From positions 29,936,438 to 30,000,437 of the forward strand of contig NC_133648.1 in NCBI RefSeq assembly GCF_009905375.1: a stretch of 64,000 nt of DNA, read 5' to 3'. The stretch comes from Apium graveolens (Eukaryota; Streptophyta; Magnoliopsida; Apiales; Apiaceae). Made by a program: the position numbers and the translations under genes. The notes beneath the pieces are model-generated. The model was not told the origin of the DNA. It saw only the letters and a program-made list of their open reading frames with translations, and did not search any database. The stretch's first letter is position 1, and every line of letters begins with the position of its first letter. Positions 36,427-47,236 of the stretch are shown here, one piece after another.

Positions 36427-39400
36427 TGTAACACCCCCAAATCCGGGGTCGGGGATTCGGGTTGTCACGAGTTCCATTTCCCTTAATAATACTTAACCTT
36501 AACAATCAACCAACTGCTGCGTACTGTGACCCCACAATATATACACACACACCACAAGTTAGAGTCTCAGAGATGAAAACCAAAAATAACACAAGTCATT
36601 TTATTCCACAATTATAAGCCATTACACCTCAAAAGGGTTTCTGAATAAATTTATTTTTCTTTGCTATTATTACAATTCATATAGATACATAAGTCTGGTA
36701 CATCAGAAGTTGAAAGCCTAGCCTATTGGTACTTCCTACCTCAGCTACAGCGGCATCAACGCCTACAGGAAACTTTGGAACGTTTCCTATCCATTCGTAA
36801 ATTGGGAGCTTGGTCCTGTTCATCTTGTCTATATGTTATTGTGTGATGAAAGAAGAAAGCAAGGGTGAGTAACAAGCCCACCGAAATAATATGTATAATA
36901 ATTAACAATATATGAGCATTCTCATAGTACTGATGAAAGTCTTGGTCAAGAAGAAATGAACCAAGTTTGATATCTTATCGTGACCAAGTCGCAAAATATT
37001 CAGTATATATGTATATATACTTTTCAAAATCTTGGAAGTCCTCTTCCATGCATAATATACACAGAGTTCCAGTTTATAACTGTATAAAAATATCGTTGCA
37101 AGGTGATCTCATATATCTAACCTTGTCTCAACGTTTTTGTGAAAATCTTTGTCATGCATAAGATAATCATTAACCAGATATAAGTTGAAAAGATGAAGTT
37201 ACAAGATACTCCAATATACTTATATCTTTTCCGGATACTACTTAAACTACCACCGTTCAAGGTATCATCAGTTTCAAAAGTTCATCACATAGATGAGACT
37301 ACAAGAAAAGACTTGAATAGATTCAATCTTTGAAATATCATTATAAATAATGAAATTACGAGATACTTTATTAAGTCCCGATATATATATACACATATAT
37401 ATATACATTTCATACACTCCTTGAAAACCTCTGTTATGAAAATTATAAACAGAGTTGCAATATCCAATGAATTTGGAAAGGAGAAAAGAATTTTGGCATA
37501 AACCCGATATCTTGTTGATCAGGCAAAGATACCAATAAGTAACCTTTTTCTACTGTAGATGGATGAATTCCTCGCCGATCATCACCCTGGCCACATTAAG
37601 ACTTCGCGTTAGACCGTTACCCGGCCACTCACGCATGGATGGACTGTCACCCAGCCTCTTACACCTTCATAGACCGTACCCCAGCCTGTCGCTTATGTCG
37701 ACTTAATTAGATGGACTTACTTCCCGAATATTGGGCAAGTAATCAAATTGTTTTCTCAAAACAGCAACCACGTTGCGAATATAAAATACACCACAGAGCC
37801 GGATCCCTTAGATTTTTGAGCGAGTATTCAAGTCCCCTTCGAAAGGAAGATCTTAAATTTGAAAACGAGTTTTGGGATCCGCTCTAACTTTTAAAATCAT
37901 TTTGAAGACTCGAAAACATTTTTGAGAATGTTTGGAGTAATGCTGATTTAATAAAATAAATCAGTCCCGATATGTTGGAGGATATCTGAATATTATTATT
38001 TAAATAATATTCCCATAAGGATAATCTTTATAAAAATAATTGAAGTAGAAGTTTTAAAACTCATACTTGAAATGAATAATAAATAACCAAAGATATACTT
38101 ATACGAAAGTACGATCTTTATTTGAATAATCGAAAATAAGTTTGATTACCGACACATTATTCTTTAATAAAATAAATAATATTATTTAATAAAATAAGCG
38201 GAGTCATAAGTCCTCGAATGAATATTCAAAATAATATTCATTAAATAAAATAAGCGGAGTCATAAGTCCTCGAATGAATATTCAAAATAATATTCATTAA
38301 ATAAAATAAAGTTATCGAATAAACCTTATTCGATTAATAGTTTTGAAAACTATTTATATATATATACATAAACTTTACTCGGGAACATCGACTCCCGGTT
38401 TAGAAAAATGTTCACCTTTGGGTCCCCTATACTAAGGGTATACGCAACTACTGCTTATCTCTAGCATAGGTATGATGCAACTTATAAGAATTTAAATTGA
38501 TAATAGAATATCAAAATTATGAAACAGGCATGCATATACATATCATATCACATGCTCCAATATATCGCAAGACTTTGCTAATAATAATCATGCACTTATC
38601 ACAAGATAATGCATATACATATATACATCACAACAACAGTATAACGGGTAGAAAACTTGCCTGAGCGACTGGGGGTGGTAAAAGGCCTGGGACGAGCCTG
38701 GTAACCTGTAAACAACATATACGTTGGAATTAAACCAAAGTCATTTAAGAATCTATACTTTAACCAACTAGACTCTAACGCTCGCTTTTGCGCTTAACGA
38801 TTCACTTAAGTCGCTGGAGTACCCTCGGCTCCACCATTTTTAATAAATTAACCATTAAGAGTTTTAAGGCGATTCTTTCGCGAGTACCTTACCAACTGCC
38901 TAATCCACTTTACTTAATTGTTTTATATTCCAATTAGTCATTTAAGGGCCTTAACCAAGGTTTCAAAGTAAGGCGAGGGGTAATGGTTTGGTCGCGAAAC
39001 GCCGTTACTTAAAACGGTCGTTTCTCCTAAACCATACATCGGATTTAAGTGAACCACATATCAAAACGAAGCTCGTAACGTGAACTATCTAATAATGGCA
39101 ATGGTCAAAATCGTACAGTGAGTTCACGGGTCCTGATTTTAAGAATAAAAGAAGTCTATAGTAAATCGGGCATTACGACGGCTATATTTACGCGATTACC
39201 AAATTTTATCCTACTCCAAATCAACCACAAATTAACCATACAATCAAACTCCATCCATACAATACTACAACAGCCCCAACACCTCAAGTTCTTCAATTTA
39301 TATTATTCTCATACATGAACTAAAACTATTCTTAAGTTCATTAACCAATAATCCAAGATTTACAACTCCAAAATCATTATAATTCCAACCAAACTCTAAA

Positions 39401-40427
39401 CATACAAGAATCATGCTCTCATGAACTATAACAAACAAAACCAAACCTAATACTCAAAGTAAAGTTAGGGTTTGGAGGGGTTATACCTTCCTTGGAGAGT
39501 GGAGAATCACTTAGGAAGCCTTAAATAACCACTAACTATCTCTACTAAGCTTGGATTTTGAAGAAAACATAAGAAAACACAAAGTTAGTTTCTTGAAAAC
39601 ACTATTCACCAAGAACTTTGATGAATTGATTAGCTATGTTAAACATGGAATCTTGAGCTTAAACTTATGGCTCATCTAAGGTATGAATTATGGAAGATAA
39701 AGAAACAAACCTCTTGATTTTTTGAAGGTGTGTAGCTTGAGTTTTGAAAATTTTCCTTTGCTTTTCATGGAAAAGCCGAGAGCAAGAATGAGGGGGGAGA
39801 AGAAATGCTTCTTGTTTGGTTGCTTTCCCTTTTTGTTTTGTTAATTACCTTTTACCATGGTAAAAAATGAATGGCTTAAAATCAACCAACAATTCTTTCC
39901 CTTTTGGTCATGCTTAGGTCATCATTCTTATGTCATCTTCCCACACTTGTCCTCTTCTTGTTGGTTTGATGACATCATCATCACTAACCTCTTTGATAAG
40001 CTCCTAATTACTTGGCTAATGATCGCTGATCTGCTATACGGTTCGCTTAACTTTCGTTCTCGTTTATCGTTTGAGGGATCATACCCGGGATCTTATTACT
40101 TGGGTTTCCTTAACCTTTCTCAATACATTATATTCCTTTTATGATCCTCTATTATAATCCTTGAATTTAAATCCTTTTTATCCTGTTACCTTATACTCAA
40201 TTCTTTCGGTATCTGGTGGATTTTCGGGAAAAATCAAAGTGTTCGAATTTGGATTCTGACGATCTTTACATACATTTATATACCACATAGAGTACTAATA
40301 AGATCTCAGAATAACAATAGAAGAACCCCTACATAGTGTGGCATGAAAAGTTTTCTCATTCAACATAATCAGCAAAAACACTATTCATAAGGGTTACAAA
40401 AAGTTCAAATTTTTTGGGGTTATTACA
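36427..40427 (-). repeat. 5' LTR of element A
   Basis: 4001 bp, TG...CA, matching 405-4380. Keeps the 32-bp segment lost from the 3' LTR (about 37655-37690) and two 56-bp tandem units at 38195-38306. The central block (about 37370-37735) differs entirely from the corresponding part of B's LTRs. Confidence 0.92.
38195..38306. repeat. Two 56-bp tandem units in the 5' LTR of A
   Basis: Same units as 2145-2256, starting AAGCGGAGTCATAAGTCC. Confidence 0.8.
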
Positions 40428-40432
40428 CATAT
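40428..40432. repeat. Target-site duplication of element A, right copy
   Basis: CATAT, identical to 400-404. Confidence 0.9.
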
Positions 40433-41056
40433 AGAACTTCCAAAATCATTCTGCTTAGATCTCTTCCTTCTCTAATGGCTGATATTTTCTGTTCAAGATG
40501 ATCAGGAAGAGCTAGCAGGAACTTTAGGTTAACCTCCTCAGCTTTATAATATTTATCATGTAGCTGCAAGTCATTTATCAATTTATTGAATCTTTCAAAA
40601 ACTTCAGCAATTCCTTCCTTTGGTTTAGCCATAAAGCCCTCATACTGAGAAACCAAAATCCTCCTTTGGTTTGATCTAACTTCCTCTATTCCCTCACATA
40701 AAATCTCTATTTTTCCCAGATCTGTTTGGTTGTCTCACAGTTGATAATGTTATTGTACATCACGTTGTCAAGTGACTCTATTAAAATCAATTGCAAGCCA
40801 CTATCCAGAGAGACTTTTTTTTTTCAGATTCAGTATATTGTGAAGGATCTTTAGGAGCATAATGTGCTGGAATGACCATGTCTCCATCTGTAGATTCCTC
40901 TACTCTTTCCATGAGGGTGAAAGGGCCATTCTTGAGAATCTGAACATATAATGGGTTGGCCATCCTTATAAACAGCATCATTTTCTTTTTCCATAATGTG
41001 TAGTTAGATCTTTCAAAAGTAAATTTCTTGATATTGCTAATCTTCTGTGTATTCAT
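40428..41056 (-). pseudogene. Ty1/copia gag, N-terminal part (element D)
   Basis: Starts at the ATG complement at 41054-41056 (MNTQKISNIKKFTFERSNY), 38 bases after the primer-binding site. Open to 40787, then two frame changes between 40786 and 40657 in a region containing a run of A on the coding strand, then open again (LVSQYEGFMAKPKEGIAEVF, KFLLALPDHLEQK) until it meets element A. It continues at 404 on the left of A. The Trp-containing start (NYTLWKKKMMLFI) and LP(D/K)x(L/W) block are those of Ty1/copia UBN2-type gag. Broken by the insertion and by frameshifts. Confidence 0.75.
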
Positions 41057-41093
41057 TCTTCCAAGATCTTTAATCTGTTTGCTTTCAGATTTT

Positions 41094-41105
41094 GCTCTGA
41101 TACCA
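41094..41105 (-). other. Primer-binding site of element D (tRNA iMet)
   Basis: GCTCTGATACCA, the complement of TGGTATCAGAGC, two bases from the LTR end at 41108. Confidence 0.88.
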
Positions 41106-41107
41106 CT

Positions 41108-41924
41108 TGTTAGGTAATGAATGCAACACAGAGGGGAGGTGAATGTGTTTTAGGATATTTAAGCTTTTTAAACTGTTATGGATATGGTGAACAAAGCAAT
41201 CTAATTTGTAGAGATAAAGTTTTTTAACAGAAATGATAAAACATGCACATAAACACACTATCTTCAAAACTCACTTAATTTTATATTAAAATCATGTCTT
41301 GCTACAAATTTCTTGGTTCTTTGTTGATAAAAAACTCAGCTACTTTCTTGAGAGAGTTACAAGAAATTCTAGATCTATTTTGTTACAACTTAAAACAAAG
41401 CATCCAGTATTTACTTTATAAAATAGTAAACACGGGTTTTACACAGCATGCAATAGCATGTACTAAACCCTACTTTAAGTTATCTAAAGCTTTCTATTCT
41501 TGGCTTAGTGTATCTTTGCAAATCGTGCATGTCTGTGACTTTCCTTTGTCAGTTAATCTTGGCCTTTGATCTTTTACTCTTCAAACTGCTTTTGTAGACT
41601 TTTCAAATCAGTGATTGATTTATTTGTTGATTGATAATCTTGGATCTTTCACTGGTCTGTATTATGTACTTGATGTTTATATCGAGATTTCCATTTGAAC
41701 TATAGAGAACTGACATCTCGATAAGTATAATGGTTTATCGAGATCTCTTAGTTCTCTACAAGTGTTTTGACTCATCGAGATCTCTGAGTTCTCGAATGTG
41801 AACTTGACTTGTCGAGATCTCTGATTTCTCGAATATGTACTTGATTTATCGAGATCTCTGAGTTCTCGAATGTGCTTGGCTTGTCGAAGTCTTCAAGTCT
41901 TTGCATGTAGAATTAACTTGTCGA
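41108..41924 (-). repeat. 5' LTR of copia element D, cut by element E
   Basis: Begins on the plus strand TGTTAGGTAATGAATG, which on the minus strand is the LTR end next to the primer-binding site. At least 817 bp remain; the outer part is missing here because element E starts at 41925. Contains a 37-bp tandem array. Confidence 0.7.
41738..41885. repeat. 37-bp tandem array in the LTR of D
   Basis: TCGAGATCTC occurs at 41738, 41775, 41812 and 41849, exactly 37 bp apart, each followed by a TTCTC. Diverged relatives flank it at 41682 (TCGAGATTTC) and 41884 (TCGAAGTCTT). Confidence 0.85.
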
Positions 41925-42938
41925 TGTTGTGTATATGTTGTGTACTTGATGATTTCATGAACAAAACACCTTAGTAGATTTTACTTAGTGAAATAATGTA
42001 GCACTCGACGGATAAGATTTATAGTCCCGACGGATGACTCATTATAGTCCCGACGGATGATGACTTATTATCCATCAAGTGAGTAGCTTATGTAACAATA
42101 AGTCTGTAGCACATTTCTGCATTCACCATTGTATAGATTCTGTAAGTAGTATTCAAGTCATGTTGACTTTAACTAGATATAAAGAATAGGTTGATTAATT
42201 GTACATAGATGATGTCTTGTAATTCTGCATAAATGAAATGAAGTCAAGTGCCAGTTTGCTACTACAATGAAGTCGACGGATGATCAAATAGACAACTCGA
42301 CGAATGATCATGAACCCGATGGATAAAGAATTCAAATATCAGTTGACACTGACAACACAGTCACATGCGTCGAGTGGATGCAAATGGAATGTGGTAGCCT
42401 ATTCAACTGGGTTTTCGAGAACAAAGAAGCATTGCCATTTCCATGCTATTATGAAGATATTCAAAGATGCTGGAATAGAGTAATGAAGTAGCATTGTAAT
42501 AGACTAGATAGTTTTTGTTTTATTATCTTGTCTTATTACTTTGTAATCTTGGTGATATATAAACCAAGTAGTAGCAACTAAGACACTATCGATCTAAGCA
42601 AGAAAGCATTGAAACAATTGTAAGCAGGATTCTTAGCATTTCTCTGTAGTCTTAGAAGTTCAATTATTGTAAGCAGTTGTGAGCATTTCTGCACACAGGG
42701 TTCTCTCGATATATAATATATATCTCTGGTGGAATCATTTAAATTCACCAGAAAGTTTTTAAAGACTCTTGTTTTTAATTACTTGTGTTTTGATTCACTT
42801 AAGTTTTTATTCCGCATTGTGCTAATCAATACACTTATATTTATATTTGAGTTAGGACATTTTATTTCAAGAAAAAGTTTCAAGAATTCCATTCAACCCC
42901 CCTTCTGTAATTCTTGTCATATTGTTAAGGGACTAAAA
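41925..42938 (+). repeat. 5' LTR of element E
   Basis: 1014 bp, starts TGTTGTGTATATG. The end reads GGGACTAAAA, so the terminal CA is mutated to AA. Carries exact CGACGGAT at 42006, 42028, 42051 and 42274 and several one-mismatch copies (for example 42298). TATATAAACCAAG near 42555 may hold the TATA box. Confidence 0.7.
42006..42058 (+). repeat. CGACGGAT motif cluster in the LTR of E
   Basis: Three exact copies 22 and 23 bp apart (42006, 42028, 42051), a fourth at 42274. The same motif, direct and inverted, recurs inside E's gag at 44634-44697. Confidence 0.8.
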
Positions 42939-42940
42939 AT

Positions 42941-42952
42941 TGGTATCAGAGC
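42941..42952 (+). other. Primer-binding site of element E (tRNA iMet)
   Basis: TGGTATCAGAGC, two bases after the LTR end. Confidence 0.9.
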
Positions 42953-42999
42953 AAGCTCTTAACTTACAAAGAGTTTAAAGATCAAAACAATACAGCAAG

Positions 43000-44985
43000 A
43001 TGAACAAGAAGGATGTTGGAGTCAAGATCCCTTTTCTGGATAAAGATAATTACCATCATTGGAAGGTAAAGATACATCTTCATTTGCTTTCTCAAGATGA
43101 GGCCTATGTTGACTGCATATAAAGAGGCCCTCATGTTCCAATGAGAGCAGCAACAGGAAATAATCCATCAGTCCCTACGCCAAGGCATGAATGGTCTGAT
43201 CCTGACATTGAACAAGTCAGGAAGGATAAAAAGGCCATGAATATCCTGTTTAATGGAGTTGATGGAGATATGTTTGACAACATTATCAACTGCAAAACTG
43301 CCAAGGATGTTTGGGATACAATACAGAAAATATGTGATGGCACTGAGCAAGTTAGAGAAAACAAGATGCAGCTCTTGATTCAGCAATATGAGCATTTTCA
43401 CAATGAAGAAAGTGAGTCTCTCACCAACATTTTTAGTAGGTGTCAAAAACTACTAAATGCTCTAAAGTTGCATGGAAGGGTCTATCAGACAAAAGACTCC
43501 AATCTGAAATTCCTTAGATCTCTTCCAAAGGAATGGAAACCAATGACAGTCTCATTAAGAAACTCACAAGACTATAAGGAGTTTACTTTGGAGAGACTGT
43601 ATGGCATCCTGAAAATCTATGAGCTTGAAATAGAGCAGGATGAAAGGATGGAGAGAGGAAAGAAGAAAGAAGAAAGGAGGATCCATTGCACTAGTTGCTG
43701 AGTTGGAAAAGGAGAAGGAAGTGAAGATGAAAGCTGTTGAATCAACTTCAAGGGTCTGTGAGAACAAGGGCAAGGGGCTTGCAGTAGAAAATGAAGATTA
43801 TTTGGGCCAAGATGACATGGAAGACATTGATGAACACCTAGCATTTCTTTCCAGGAGATTTTCCAAGCTCGAGTTCAAAAAGAACTTTGGAGCAGCCAAG
43901 CCAAATAGAAACATGGTGGATAAATCAAAATTCAAATGTTTCAAATGTGGCTTGGCAGGGCATTTTGCTAGTGAGTGTAGGGAGTCAGATTCCAGTAAGA
44001 AAAAGTTTGAGCCAGTGGATTACAAGCAAAAATACTTTGAGCTGCTCAAACAAAAGGAAAGGGCTTTCATAACATAAGAAAATGACTGGGCAGCAGATGG
44101 CTGGATGAAGATGAAGATGTCAGCTATGTCAATCTAGCCCTAATGGCCAAGTCTGATGAGACAGAAACAAGTTCTTTAAGTAATCAGGTAATTACTACAA
44201 ACCTTGCACATTTATCTAAAGCTGAGTGTAATGATGCCATAAATGACATGTCTACAGAGTTATATCATTTGCGTGTTACACTTAAGTCTCTTATTAAAGA
44301 AAATGCTAAAATCAAAGAAAACAATTTGTTTTTGAGTGAGATAAATAATGTGCTTGAGTCTCAGTTTATTGATTTTGTAAAATTAAGAATTGAGTGTAAA
44401 ATTGCCAAGGAGGAATTAATTGAGTTCTTGAAGAAAGAGAAAATTTTAAAGAAGCAGCTCGAGCGTGAACAAGAGGTGATTAAAACATGGAAAACATCCA
44501 GGGATGTCCATACTCAAATCACCAAAGTTCATGGAATTGAGTCTTTCTGTGATGCAGCCTGGAAAAAGAACAAAGAGAAACTAGAACCAAATTTGGTAGA
44601 TGGAGTGCTTATAGATGTAGACTCGACGGAGGATGAGGATCATCCGTCGGATAACAAAAAGTGTTATTCGTCGAATGATGAAAATCCTCATCCGTCGGCT
44701 GTAAGCAAGCCTATCAGTAAAGCCAAACTTGTTAAGCTAAATGAGAAGTATGGGTCAGTTTCCAAGAACTTTGTTTCAGGAGAATCGAGTCTGGTTAAGA
44801 AAGGGAAAAAGACTAATGTTGGTCACATGACTGTCAAACAGTTAAGTGACAGACTTGAAAAGATTGAGGTAAAAATAGAGACTAAAAAGAAAAACAATAG
44901 GAATGGTAAAGTAGGGATTAACAAACACAATAACTACACACCTGATAAATATGCTCCTAGAAAAATCTGTGTCAAGTGTGGTAGT
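43000..44985 (+). pseudogene. SIRE-like copia gag of element E, broken and truncated
   Basis: ATG at 43000 (MNKKDVGVKIPFLDKDNYHH). In-frame TAA at 43120-43122; then open with the UBN2-type core (DVWDTIQKICDGTEQVRENK, KFLRSLPKEWKPM) to about 43660, where a frameshift in a purine run moves the frame; next a CCHC knuckle CFKCGLAGHFASEC (about 43939-43980), TAA at 44075, another frameshift near 44100, and a long coiled-coil-like extension (44143-44900, e.g. LIKENAKIKENNLF). The last visible part, KICVKCGS, would start a second zinc knuckle but is cut by the LTR of F at 44986. Codons after that belong to F. Gag would coat element RNA. At least four defects; dead copy. Confidence 0.82.
44634..44697 (+). 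repeat. Inverted CGACGGAT-type motifs inside E's gag
   Basis: CGACGGAG at 44634 is followed by the complement ATCCGTCG at 44642 and 44690, with a diverged TTCGTCGAAT between. In gag these encode Ser/Asp/Pro-rich text (HPSDN, SSNDENPHPS). They repeat the motif of E's LTR. Confidence 0.75.
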
Positions 44986-46039
44986 TGTTATTCCCAAGGA
45001 ACTAACAATGAGATTTACAGAAGGGGGGTTGAATGTAAATCTCAAAACTTTTTCAAGTTTTGAGCAGTTTCAAAGGCAAAGTGTTTTGATGAACATTTGT
45101 GTGTGAATTGCTTTAGGCAGGTGCAGACATATATATATTCAAAAGACAAATGTAAAGAACACAAAGGCTTTAAAAACTTTTCTGGTGTATTTGTTGTTCC
45201 ACCAGAGATATGTATTTCAGAAAATCTGTTATTCAAAAGAATTGATCACAGCTGCGTCCTAGTACAAACTAGATGATTTTCTCTCTATGTTTTTCTAAAC
45301 AGCTCTGGAAAATTCACCATCTAATTACTAGCTGCAACTTGGTTTATATATCACCAAGTTTACAAGTGAAGACAAAAGTACAAATACAATTAAAAATATT
45401 CTTCACATGTTTCTTCTTCATTTCTCTATCCAATGCGATCTAGGATAATCTGTGAATCTTTGAATACTTCCTTGTTTGCACCAGAATGGAAATGCTGCAT
45501 TTTCTTGATTCCTCCAAGAGGATACCACATTCCAATTGTCTCTGTCAAGCCATGTGCATCTGTCAGCTTATGAATTGTCACTGTCAACTGCTATTGAACT
45601 GAGCATCCGTTGAAGCTTTCATCTGTTGATGGCTTTATCCGTTGATGTATTAGCAGTTGAAGCTTTATCCATTGATGCACTCATCCGTTGATGGATGTTA
45701 TCCGTTGAAGCTTTGTTTCTCATCCGTTGAAGGCCTTTAATTTATCAGTTGATACTACTTCACTTATACAAAATTATAAGGCATGAAATATTTACAATTA
45801 GCCCTCCTATTTGCATATCCACTAGTAGTCAACATGACTTATAATTTCCCACAATCATCTAAGAATTATAACTTAAATACAGAAACTGAAATGTGCTACA
45901 ATACTAAACTTATTTCTAAGTAAAGCTACTCCATCAACTGATAGCCAGAATGGTCTTATCCGTTGAGGCTACAAACACTAGATTTCTACTTAAGTGTTTT
46001 GTTTAACTTATCATCAAACTAATACACATATTCCTAACA
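44986..46039 (-). repeat. 3' LTR of element F
   Basis: 1054 bp. On the minus strand starts TGTTAGGAATATG and ends CTTGGGAATAACA. Boundaries fixed by the polypurine tract on one side and by the interruption of E's zinc knuckle on the other. Holds the 16-bp motif array. Confidence 0.82.
45604..45731 (-). repeat. 16-bp array of the ATCCGTTGA motif in the LTR of F
   Basis: Exact ATCCGTTGA at 45605, 45637, 45683, 45700 and 45722; one-mismatch copies at 45621 (ATCTGTTGA) and 45667 (ATCCATTGA); a weaker one at about 45652. Spacing is mostly 15-17 bp. A further exact copy lies at about 45958. On the coding (minus) strand the motif is TCAACGGAT, which contains CAACGG, a match to the plant MYB-site consensus YAACKG and to the AACGG core of the mitosis-specific activator element. 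Confidence 0.85.
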
Positions 46040-46040
46040 A

Positions 46041-46053
46041 TCTCCCCCTATTT
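46041..46053 (-). other. Polypurine tract of element F
   Basis: The complement reads AAATAGGGGGAGA, one base before the LTR TG (AAATAGGGGGAGATTGTTAG). Confidence 0.85.
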
Positions 46054-46311
46054 ATGTCTACTAGAATTATAGGCATAAATTCGTGTTTAACTTGATGATA
46101 ACAAAACACTTAACAAATATATCAACTGAAATCAAGTAGAAATTCAAAAGTGCTGCAAAAGTGTATGTACTGAGATAGAATTGAAGAATTACATTGTTTC
46201 CAAGGATGCTCCTTTAGGCTGAGCAGATTATTTTCTTTTCCTTTGATCCCTTGTTTTCTTCCCTAGCCTCCCGTCATTTTCCTCTACTTGGAGTTGGAGT
46301 TGTCTGTAGAA
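46054..46311 (-). other. Untranslated stretch of F between 3' ORF and polypurine tract
   Basis: About 260 bp without a usable open frame or repeat; nothing recognised. Confidence 0.4.
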
Positions 46312-46932
46312 TTAAGCTTCATCTTTTTCACTGATGTCCAACTTAGATTGCATGTCCTTGAGAGTTTCATTACTGGCAATTTTAAGCTGGTCTTCAAGTC
46401 TGAAAAATCTTCTGACTCCTTTATTGTCTCTGAACTCCATCAACCAATGAGGTGATTTATGAATTGTAATTCCATGCTCAGGTATGAGTAATGTTCTAGG
46501 CAAGGAATTAGACTCCCACCAAGTTTTCCTTATGCTGGCAATCTTGTTGAGAATCTCAGTTTTGGTAGTCCTGGTAAAGCCAGAATCCCTTTTGATAGCT
46601 GAGTAGACTCTAACCAAGGTATAATAGCCTTCATTCAGAATTGTTTGAAGAGGCCAAGTCATTTCCTCACTTCCTTTATACTTGAACACTAGCTTTTCTG
46701 GGAGCTGTTTGTATGCACTTATTCCCCTTACTTCCTCCAGCTCATCCAGATAGAGTTCAATATCTGTAAACTCTTTTATGTCACAAATGTGAACATAATC
46801 ATCCTGTGAGGCTTGTGGCTTAGGCTTAGGTTTATATTTCTGAGTGAATTTACTTGAGGTTAGGGGAGGTGTAGATTTGGATTTTCTTTTCAGTTTCTTT
46901 AGTGGTGGAGAGGTAGTTAGGAAGGTAGGCAA
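46312..46932 (-). pseudogene. 3' ORF of F, C-terminal open segment
   Basis: 206 codons. Starts with a Lys/Pro-rich basic stretch (LKKLKRKSKSTPP, YKPKPKPQ) followed by a mixed, globular-looking part (SEEMTWPLQTILNEGYYTLV, IRKTWWESNSLPRTLL, KGVRRFFRLEDQLK). I recall such text from plant SIRE-like elements but cannot name a domain. No membrane segment or signal peptide is visible, so an envelope role is not supported by the sequence. Confidence 0.55.
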
Positions 46933-47236
46933 GTTGATGGTGTCCCAATCAATAGGTTCCTCTTTAGGGATGATTAGTTCACCATGGACATTTATACTAG
47001 GATCAGCAACAAAAGGTTCAGGAATGGAAGGTAGTGGTTTAGATTTTGATCGGGTTTTTCAGTGTCATCTCCACTCTTCCTTTTTGTATTGGCCTTCCTT
47101 CTGTTCCATTTCTGCCATTCCTTTCTTTCCTCCACACTCTCACCAACCACATTCCCCATATCCACATTTCTGCTTTCAATATTGTCTTCTTCACTCTTGT
47201 CTTCAATCTTCTTCTTTTCTTCATCCTGACTTGACT

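Larger units (their letters stand above)
405..40427 (-). mobile_element. Element A: decayed Ty3 (Tekay-like) LTR retrotransposon hosting B and C
   Basis: Minus-strand element bounded by two LTRs (36427-40427 is the 5' LTR, 405-4380 the 3' LTR) and a CATAT target duplication. Without the nested elements B and C it is about 13.5 kb. Its internal parts are 32598-36426, 18711-20208 and 4381-4636, read in that order on the minus strand. A primer-binding-site complement lies at 36411-36422 and a polypurine-tract complement at 4382-4393. The coding region has only fragments: RT end/RNase H, gag, integrase, chromodomain. Layout and sequence match element B closely, including shared abnormalities. Its LTRs look more different from each other than those of B or C, which fits its being the older host. 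Lineage is inferred from RNase H and integrase wording typical of Tekay/Del chromoviruses. Confidence 0.9.
41925..44985 (+). mobile_element. Element E: SIRE-like Ty1/copia, 5' part, inserted in D
   Basis: 5' LTR 41925-42938, primer-binding site 42941-42952, gag from 43000, cut at 44985 by element F; the rest would lie beyond the window. The LTR start was placed by alignment with the LTR of F (shared GATGAT, AACAAAACAC, TAGTAG order) and by the TG dinucleotide. GTCGA at 41920-41924 would be the target duplication, but the far end is not visible. The long gag with a coiled-coil extension is typical of the SIRE/Maximus lineage. Confidence 0.75.

Noticed and set aside
43131..43844. Several minus-strand open stretches over E's gag
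   Set aside because: Shadows of the gag coding strand.
44986..45063. Apparent extension of E's gag frame into 45063
   Set aside because: These codons lie in the LTR of F; the frame merely stays open by chance.
45604..45731. CRISPR-like regular repeats
   Set aside because: Units are 16 bp and degenerate without unique spacers, in a plant LTR; eukaryotic context.
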